Shown: piece by piece, positions 17,565-23,476 of the stretch | Layout of the letters: each line of letters begins with the position of its first letter | Numbering within the stretch: position 1 is the first letter of the stretch | DNA from: a virus | Direction: 5' to 3' (one strand) | DNA length: 26,779 nucleotides | IMG/VR virus record: IMGVR_UViG_3300020470_000176 | Location: 1 to 26,779 of that record | The notes under the pieces: generated by a model | Database searches by the model: none | Told to the model about the DNA's origin: nothing | The model's input: the letters and a program-made list of their open reading frames with translations, nothing else | Position numbers and translations under genes: made by a program

Positions 17565-20500
17565 AATTTATCACTTAGCAGATTTACACATTAGAAATCT
17601 GAAGAGACACAAAGAATACAGAGAAGTATTCAATAAATTTTTAAAACAAGTAAAAGAAGATAACATAGAAGATTCTATGATTTATCTTGCTGGTGATATT
17701 GCTCATGCTAAAACTGAGATGTCACCCGAACTCGTTCAAGAAATCAGTTGGTTTCTGACCGAGTGCTCTAAGCTTAGAGAAACTGTGTTAATCACTGGAA
17801 ATCATGACTGTAACTTAAATAATAACTATAGATTAGATGTACTCACACCTATTATCGAAAACCTTGGAAATCCTCGGATTCATTATCTTCGTGATACTGG
17901 CGTTTACAATATCCATAATCTCACTTTTGTTGTGTATTCTATACTTGATAGGAAGGAAAATTGGCCTAAAGGAGATACCATTGATGGAGAACATAAAATA
18001 TGTCTTTTTCACGGACCGGTAAACGATTCTAAAACTGATGTTGGATATATTGTATCATCCAACTCATTCACCGAAGAAATGTTCGATGGATTTGATATGG
18101 CTCTATTAGGAGATATTCACAAAAGACAAACTATTGGAGGAAACCATATCGCATATGCTGGTTCTATGATTCAACAAAATCATGGTGAATCGTTAGAAAA
18201 GCACGGATACTTACTATGGGATGTACCAACTCGTACATTCGAAGAATTTAACATTCCTAATGATTACGGATTCTACACTTTAGATGTAGACAATGGAGTG
18301 GTGCCTGATGTGGATGATATGCCTAAGAAACCTCGATTAAGAGTTAGGATATCAAATACTGACCCATCACAAATCAAAAGGGCTATAACTCAAATAAAGA
18401 AAAAGTATAAAGTTCAAGAGTTCACTGTAACTCGGATGGATACTTTAACCAAACAAAAAGTTGGTGAGTTTGATTCCAACTTAACAATTGGTAATGTTAG
18501 GGATGTTGAATTACAAAACGAACTCATCAAAGGGTACTTAGAAAGGCAGTACTTAGCAGATGATGATACGATAGATAAGATTCAGCAAATCAACAGAGAT
18601 ATCAATACCAAACTTACAGATGATGATGTAACTCCTAATATACAATGGATACCACAATCATTTGAGTTTACTAATATGTTCTCATATGGTGAGGATAACA
18701 AAGTTGATTTTACTAAAACAAAAGGTATCGTTGGTATATTCGCTCCCAATGCTAGTGGTAAATCAGCTCTCTTTGATGCATTATCCTTTTGTGTATATGA
18801 TAAGACAAGTAGAACTTATATTGCTAAGAACATACTTAATAATCGTAAAACACACTTTAGATGTAAACTACACTTCCAAATAGATGAGATAGATTACTAC
18901 ATAGAAAGAAGAGCAAAGTTAATCAACCACGGAAGAAATCTAAAAGTAGATGTAGATTTTTGGAGTGATGAGAATGGACACATAACTTCACTTAATGGTG
19001 AACAACGAAAAGATACAAACAAAATCATCATACAATACTTAGGTAAGTATGAGGATTTCGTACTTACTACTTTATCACTACAAGGTGATAATGCACTATT
19101 CATTGATAAATCACAATCCGAAAGAAAGGAGATATTAGCTCAATTTATGGGAGTAGATATCTTTGATAAACTATATGGATTGGCAAGTGATGAGAACAGA
19201 GATAACGCTTCACTTATCAGAAAATTCAAGAGTGATGATTTTACGACCCGACTCGCCGACATCGAAAACAATCTTAAATCTTCTATTGAGGAGTATGGGG
19301 AAATGGAAAAGGAACAAGATACTGCTAAGAGTAAAGAAGAAGATTTACAAAACCAAATTGTAAGATTAAATGAAAAGATTGTAAAGTTAAATGCTGATAG
19401 TGGTGTATCGATTGAAGATTTAGAAAAAAGATTAAAAATTCTACAAAAGAAAAAAGATAAGATACACACCGATAAAGATTCGATACAAAATAGAATAACC
19501 CAAAGAGAAGAACTACAAATAACGCTAGAAGAGATTTTAGATAAGTTTGATGAGGAAGTATTAGAAGAGGGAATGGGTTCTTTAAATGAAGCAAAATTAG
19601 AATCAGGTAAGGTTAAATCTGATTTAGATAAAATAGAAATAAAATTAGATTCTCTATATGAAAGAAAACAACATTTGGATTCACACAAATATAATGAACA
19701 ATGTGATATCTGTATGGAAAATTCACAAACTATTTTAGAGCAAAAAGAAAAAGTAGATAAAGAATTAGATGAAAAGGAATCAGAAAACAAACAATTAAAA
19801 TCTAAACTATCTGAAATAGAAATTAAAATAGATTCTTTAAAAACTTTAGAAGAAGAGTGGAAGAATTTCAATGAAGCTAAAGAAAAGGAAGATAAGATTG
19901 ATAGAGAGATATCTCAACTTATTAACAAGTTATCAACAATTGAAACTGAAGAATTTAAGAATTCTACCCAACTCGCTCAACAAGAACAACTTATTGAGGA
20001 ATATTATAAGAATGAAAAACAGATTAAGAAAAATAAAGAAGTAAGAGATGAGATTGTGGATGTTCGTTCTGATTTAACAAATATCAAACAAATAATCAGA
20101 AATAACAATACGGATATTTTAAGGATGAATGGTACAATATCTGCTCTTCAAAATCAAAAAGAAACAATTGAAGATAGAATTAAAGAGGTAAAGGATTTAG
20201 AAGAAACACATAACCTATTTGAATATTATCTTAATTCTTTGGGTAGAGATGGTGTATCATATGAGTTGATACAAAAAGCACTACCAATGATTGAAGGTGA
20301 AGTAAATAATATCTTAGGACAGATTGTTGACTTTGGAATGCAGTTAGAGATGGATGGTAAGAATGTTAACGCATTTATCGTTTACGATGACCAGAAGTGG
20401 GGATTAGAGATGTGTAGTGGTATGGAAAGGTTCATATCAGGTTTAGCGATTAGAATCGCTCTAATCAATGTTTGTAACCTTCCAAGACCTAACTTCTTAG

Positions 20501-20685
20501 TAATTGATGAAGGGTTTGGTACATTAGATAATGAAAATTTAACATCTCTTTATATGTTATTCGCATATTTAAAGACACAATTTGATTTTGTTATGATTAT
20601 TTCACATATCGATTCTATGAGGGATGTTGTTGATAGTTTAGTGGAGATTAAAAAAGTCAATGGATTTAGTAATGTAAAGTATTAA
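17551..20685 (+). CDS. Single-chain Mre11-Rad50 (T4 gp47-gp46, SbcD-SbcC) recombination nuclease
   Basis: The product has 1044 residues. Residues 1-230 are a metallophosphatase nuclease with all the usual ligands: DLH (Asp11, His13), GD at 48-49, GNHD at 83-86, His154 in FHG, and GDIH at 187-190. An ABC-type ATPase begins at about 370, with Walker A APNASGKS at 398-405. A long acidic coiled coil spans about 560-920, with a CDIC zinc hook at 718-721. SGMERFISG starts at 956 and is the signature motif, and FLVIDE at 982-987 is Walker B, followed by GFGTLD. In T4 and most hosts the two subunits are separate genes; here one uninterrupted frame joins them. The complex processes DNA ends for recombination-dependent replication. 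All catalytic residues are present. Confidence 0.93.
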   Translation: MIINKIYHLADLHIRNLKRHKEYREVFNKFLKQVKEDNIEDSMIYLAGDIAHAKTEMSPELVQEISWFLTECSKLRETVLITGNHDCNLNNNYRLDVLTPIIENLGNPRIHYLRDTGVYNIHNLTFVVYSILDRKENWPKGDTIDGEHKICLFHGPVNDSKTDVGYIVSSNSFTEEMFDGFDMALLGDIHKRQTIGGNHIAYAGSMIQQNHGESLEKHGYLLWDVPTRTFEEFNIPNDYGFYTLDVDNGVVPDVDDMPKKPRLRVRISNTDPSQIKRAITQIKKKYKVQEFTVTRMDTLTKQKVGEFDSNLTIGNVRDVELQNELIKGYLERQYLADDDTIDKIQQINRDINTKLTDDDVTPNIQWIPQSFEFTNMFSYGEDNKVDFTKTKGIVGIFAPNASGKSALFDALSFCVYDKTSRTYIAKNILNNRKTHFRCKLHFQIDEIDYYIERRAKLINHGRNLKVDVDFWSDENGHITSLNGEQRKDTNKIIIQYLGKYEDFVLTTLSLQGDNALFIDKSQSERKEILAQFMGVDIFDKLYGLASDENRDNASLIRKFKSDDFTTRLADIENNLKSSIEEYGEMEKEQDTAKSKEEDLQNQIVRLNEKIVKLNADSGVSIEDLEKRLKILQKKKDKIHTDKDSIQNRITQREELQITLEEILDKFDEEVLEEGMGSLNEAKLESGKVKSDLDKIEIKLDSLYERKQHLDSHKYNEQCDICMENSQTILEQKEKVDKELDEKESENKQLKSKLSEIEIKIDSLKTLEEEWKNFNEAKEKEDKIDREISQLINKLSTIETEEFKNSTQLAQQEQLIEEYYKNEKQIKKNKEVRDEIVDVRSDLTNIKQIIRNNNTDILRMNGTISALQNQKETIEDRIKEVKDLEETHNLFEYYLNSLGRDGVSYELIQKALPMIEGEVNNILGQIVDFGMQLEMDGKNVNAFIVYDDQKWGLEMCSGMERFISGLAIRIALINVCNLPRPNFLVIDEGFGTLDNENLTSLYMLFAYLKTQFDFVMIISHIDSMRDVVDSLVEIKKVNGFSNVKY

Positions 20686-20686
20686 T

Positions 20687-21370
20687 ATGAGTAGATTATT
20701 TACATATGGTTGTTCATTTACGCAAGGTATGTGGGAATTTGATGAATCATCAAGTGGTCCTGATGAATATAAAGGAGTGGGCACATCACATGAATTTGAA
20801 TACAATACTAAAAAAAATTGGGTAAGATTACTTGGAGAAAGTTTAGATTTGCATGTTGAAAACAAAGGATTTGAAGGAAGTGGTGTTTTATATGCTATTC
20901 ATTGTATTCATAGAGATATGTTTATGTATAACGAAAATGATGTAGTAATTATACAACTAAGTTATGGGGAAAGAAAATTTTCTCATTTACATAGATTTTT
21001 ACCACCACATTCTCACCAAAAACAAAAAGAGTGGTTAGAAAAAACACCCGAATGGATTGGTGCGGATGATACATTTCGTTTGGAGTCTTGGTATTTACGA
21101 AGTATTTTTGAAACACTACAGAAATTAAAAGTAAAAGTTTTCTTTTGGACTACACAAGAATTACCATCTGAATATGATTTAAATCAATATGAACATCTAA
21201 GATTAACATTTGATGAAACTCCACATTATTTAAATTGGATAGAACCCAAAAAAGAAATGTATTACGATTATGAATGGAAAGGAGATGGGGCAGTAGATTT
21301 TCACCAAAATGAAGTATCACATCAAGCTCAAAGTTTAATTTTTAAAAGACAAATAAAACAATGCGAATAG
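20687..21370 (+). CDS. SGNH-type hydrolase/esterase-like protein (copy 2)
   Basis: The product has 227 residues. Block I is TYGCSFTQG with Ser10 in the same position as in the SGNH protein at 15700. NKGFEGSGV (59-67) fits the block around the oxyanion glycine, and VDFHQNEVSH (203-212) gives the Asp204-x-His206 pair. The canonical block III GxND is not obvious, so catalysis is not certain. It starts one base after the Mre11-Rad50 stop and overlaps the dehydratase gene by ten bases. The two SGNH proteins share the N-terminal block but little else. A role in trimming or acylating a sugar is inferred from the neighbours. Confidence 0.65.
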   Translation: MSRLFTYGCSFTQGMWEFDESSSGPDEYKGVGTSHEFEYNTKKNWVRLLGESLDLHVENKGFEGSGVLYAIHCIHRDMFMYNENDVVIIQLSYGERKFSHLHRFLPPHSHQKQKEWLEKTPEWIGADDTFRLESWYLRSIFETLQKLKVKVFFWTTQELPSEYDLNQYEHLRLTFDETPHYLNWIEPKKEMYYDYEWKGDGAVDFHQNEVSHQAQSLIFKRQIKQCE

Positions 21371-22242
21371 TAGTAACAGGTGGTTTAGGATTTATAGGTT
21401 CTTCGTTTGTAGATTTATGTAAAAATTTAGGATACGAAGTTTTAGTTGTTGACAAAGAAACATACGCAGCTAATATAGATTGGTTAGCAGATGATACTGA
21501 TTGTATAATAGATGATATATGTAATACCACCGAATTTGATTTAGAAGAATATGATTATTTAGTAAACTTCGCAGCAGAATCTCATGTAGATAATTCAATT
21601 AAGGATGGTAAACCTTTTGTAAAAACAAATGTAGAGGGAACTTATAATCTTTTAGAATTAGCAAGGAAGAATAAAAACCTAAAAAAGTTTGTACAAATAT
21701 CAACTGATGAAGTTTATGGTGATTTGGATATGTTGAATATAGATGCATCATTCGAACAAAACTTTTTATATCCTTCATCATATTATTCAGCAACCAAAGC
21801 ATCTGCTGATATGTTAGTATATAGTTGTGGGCATACTTATGGATTACCATATATTATAACTCGTACTTGTAATAACTTTGGTATTAGACAACACAAAGAG
21901 AAGTTCATCCCTACAATTATCAATTCAATTAAAAATGATAAACCAATACCTGTATATGGTGATGGTAAACAAATCAGAGAATGGATTTGGGTTGAAGATA
22001 ATGTAAAACAAATATTAAAATTAATGTTAGAGCCAGATACAGGTACTTTTAATATTGGTAGTGGAGATTGTTTACAAAACATAGATATAATTAAACATAT
22101 AGGGGATTTGATTGGAAAAGAACCAAAATATGAATTTGTTAAGGATAGATTAGGACACGATAGAAGATATACTTTGGATACTGATTTTGTCAAACCCAAA
22201 ATAACAAAAACTTTATTTGAATATTTGGAGGAGAGAATATGA
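21361..22242 (+). CDS. rmlB: dTDP-glucose 4,6-dehydratase-like enzyme (extended SDR)
   Basis: The product has 293 residues. It should convert an NDP-glucose to NDP-4-keto-6-deoxyglucose using bound NAD. GGLGFIG at 7-13 is the Rossmann motif. STDEVYG at 114-120 has the Asp116-Glu117 pair specific to 4,6-dehydratases. Tyr142-x3-Lys146 is the SDR catalytic pair, and RLGHDRRY at 263-270 matches the RmlB substrate block. Cellular RmlB is about 350 residues, so this version is compact but complete in motifs. No rmlA, rmlC or rmlD partner is in the window, so the nucleotide (dTDP, UDP or GDP) and the end product are uncertain. It overlaps both neighbours, indicating co-translation. Confidence 0.87.
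   Translation: MRIVVTGGLGFIGSSFVDLCKNLGYEVLVVDKETYAANIDWLADDTDCIIDDICNTTEFDLEEYDYLVNFAAESHVDNSIKDGKPFVKTNVEGTYNLLELARKNKNLKKFVQISTDEVYGDLDMLNIDASFEQNFLYPSSYYSATKASADMLVYSCGHTYGLPYIITRTCNNFGIRQHKEKFIPTIINSIKNDKPIPVYGDGKQIREWIWVEDNVKQILKLMLEPDTGTFNIGSGDCLQNIDIIKHIGDLIGKEPKYEFVKDRLGHDRRYTLDTDFVKPKITKTLFEYLEERI
22227..22231 (+). promoter_or_regulatory. Perfect GGAGG Shine-Dalgarno site inside the dehydratase gene
   Basis: GGAGG at 22227-22231, extended by AGAG, lies seven bases before the ATG at 22239 and inside the last codons of the dehydratase gene. It decides the start of the 125-residue gene and shows that the overlapping gene is translated on its own signal. Together with AGAGGA and GAGGAG upstream of other starts, it shows the phage uses Shine-Dalgarno pairing. 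Confidence 0.85.
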
Positions 22243-22616
22243 AAAATTGGAAACCATTTGTAAAATACAACGATAAATTTTTAGATGCTATAAGCTGGTT
22301 TATGAAGGTAGGTGGAATATCATTATTTCCATTTATAATTTTAAGAGAACAATATAGAGATGGCAATGAGTTTTGGATAAAAAGAGGAAAGAAAACTATT
22401 AATCACGAAACAATACATTTTCAACAAGCTTTAGAATTAGGAGTGATTCCATTTTATATTTTGTATGTTTTGGAATGGATACTAAAATTACCAATCTATG
22501 GTAGTAAAGCATATTACAATATTTCATTTGAAAGAGAAGCTTATGATAACGATGATGATTTGATGTATTTAGAAATAAGAAGAAGATATAATTGGATAAA
22601 AAGGATTTTAAAATGA
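22239..22616 (+). CDS. Small HExxH protein with a membrane-like helix
   Basis: The product has 125 residues. HETIH at 56-60 is an HExxH zinc-peptidase-type motif, followed by FQQALELG and a hydrophobic helix at about 69-83 (IPFYILYVLEWILKL). FEREAYDND at 97-105 could supply a third metal ligand. The layout resembles a small uncharacterised family I recall from Bacteroidota genomes. A peptidase activity is possible but the protein is very short, so a metal-binding or membrane-anchored accessory role is equally likely. It starts at an ATGA overlap with the dehydratase gene and ends in an ATGA overlap with the UDP-glucose dehydrogenase gene, so it sits inside the sugar module. Confidence 0.68.
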   Translation: MKNWKPFVKYNDKFLDAISWFMKVGGISLFPFIILREQYRDGNEFWIKRGKKTINHETIHFQQALELGVIPFYILYVLEWILKLPIYGSKAYYNISFEREAYDNDDDLMYLEIRRRYNWIKRILK

Positions 22617-23446
22617 TTGGAATTATAGGACAGGGTTTTGTTGGTAATGCGATTTACCAAAAATTTAAAAATTACTTTGAAGTATTAACTTTTGATTTGG
22701 ATTCAAAATTATGTAATAGTACTTTAGAGAATATATGCGATAGATGTGAAACTATTTTTATATGTTTACCAACACCAATGAATGAAGATGGTAGTTGTTG
22801 TACAAATATTGTAGAAGATGTTTTAAAAGATATAGAAATACTTACATCATTTGAACAAAAAGAAAAAACGATTGTTTTAAAATCAACTGTATCACCTGGT
22901 GTAACAAAGAAATGGAATACTGAATTTAACTTTCTAAACATCGTATTCAATCCAGAGTTTCTAACAGAAGCAAATGCAGTAAATGATTTTGAAAATCAAA
23001 GTAGAATTATTTTAGGTGGACCAAGACCACAAACAACAAAACTAAAACAAATATATTCAAAAGTATTTCCAAAAGCACATATAATCAAAACAGATTCAAC
23101 ACACGCTGAAATGGTAAAATATCTTACAAACTCTTTTTTAGCTACTAAGGTATCTTTTGCAAATGAAATTTACCAAATATGTGATAAGTTAAAAATAGAT
23201 TATGATAAGGTAGTAGAGTACGCTGTGTTAGATGATAGATTAGGAAAATCTCATTGGGCAGTGCCTGGTCCTGATGGTGATTTTGGTTTTGGAGGACATT
23301 GTTTACCAAAAGATTTATCAGCACTTATTCATATAGCTATGCAATTAAATACAGAAACTAATGTTTTGAACGCAGTTGAAGAAACAAATGATGTTGTGAG
23401 ACAAAACAGAGACTGGGAGGATATGAAGGGTAGAGCAGTTATTTAA
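22613..23446 (+). CDS. Short UDP-glucose/GDP-mannose dehydrogenase family enzyme
   Basis: The product has 277 residues from the ATG at 22613, chosen because it forms an ATGA overlap with the upstream stop; an in-frame TTG at 22592 is less likely. GQGFVG at 6-11 binds NAD. CLPTP (51-55), NPEFLTEANAV (113-123) and EMVKYLTNSFLATKVSFANEI (166-186, with Lys169 and Asn173) are family blocks. GFGGHCLPKD at 225-234 carries the catalytic Cys230. Canonical enzymes have about 390-440 residues and end in a second Rossmann domain that helps bind the sugar nucleotide; that domain is missing. It would oxidise UDP-glucose to UDP-glucuronate, but the substrate is uncertain because of the missing domain. Last gene of the cluster. 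Confidence 0.83.
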   Translation: MIGIIGQGFVGNAIYQKFKNYFEVLTFDLDSKLCNSTLENICDRCETIFICLPTPMNEDGSCCTNIVEDVLKDIEILTSFEQKEKTIVLKSTVSPGVTKKWNTEFNFLNIVFNPEFLTEANAVNDFENQSRIILGGPRPQTTKLKQIYSKVFPKAHIIKTDSTHAEMVKYLTNSFLATKVSFANEIYQICDKLKIDYDKVVEYAVLDDRLGKSHWAVPGPDGDFGFGGHCLPKDLSALIHIAMQLNTETNVLNAVEETNDVVRQNRDWEDMKGRAVI

Positions 23447-23464
23447 TAACAATTCTACTTTTAC

Positions 23465-23475
23465 ATATTTATATG
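23465..23475 (+). promoter_or_regulatory. Promoter-like motif ATATTTATATG just before the fibre gene
   Basis: A 10-of-11 match to the recurring motif lies in the 30-base gap between the dehydrogenase stop and the ATG at 23477, with only one base between motif and start. If the motif is a -10 element, transcription would begin inside the gene, so either the transcript is leaderless, the true start is farther in, or the motif is not a simple promoter in this orientation. Confidence 0.4.
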
Positions 23476-23476
23476 T

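Noticed and set aside
19140-19871. 243-codon minus-strand open frame
   Set aside because: It is antisense to the Rad50-like coiled coil. Its Ser/Leu/Phe-rich composition is what the reverse of a Glu/Lys/Asp-rich coiled coil gives, and it has no start signal.
22592-22612. TTG start seven codons before the UDP-glucose dehydrogenase ATG
   Set aside because: The Rossmann strand begins at the ATG at 22613, which also forms the ATGA overlap seen at several other junctions in this cluster.
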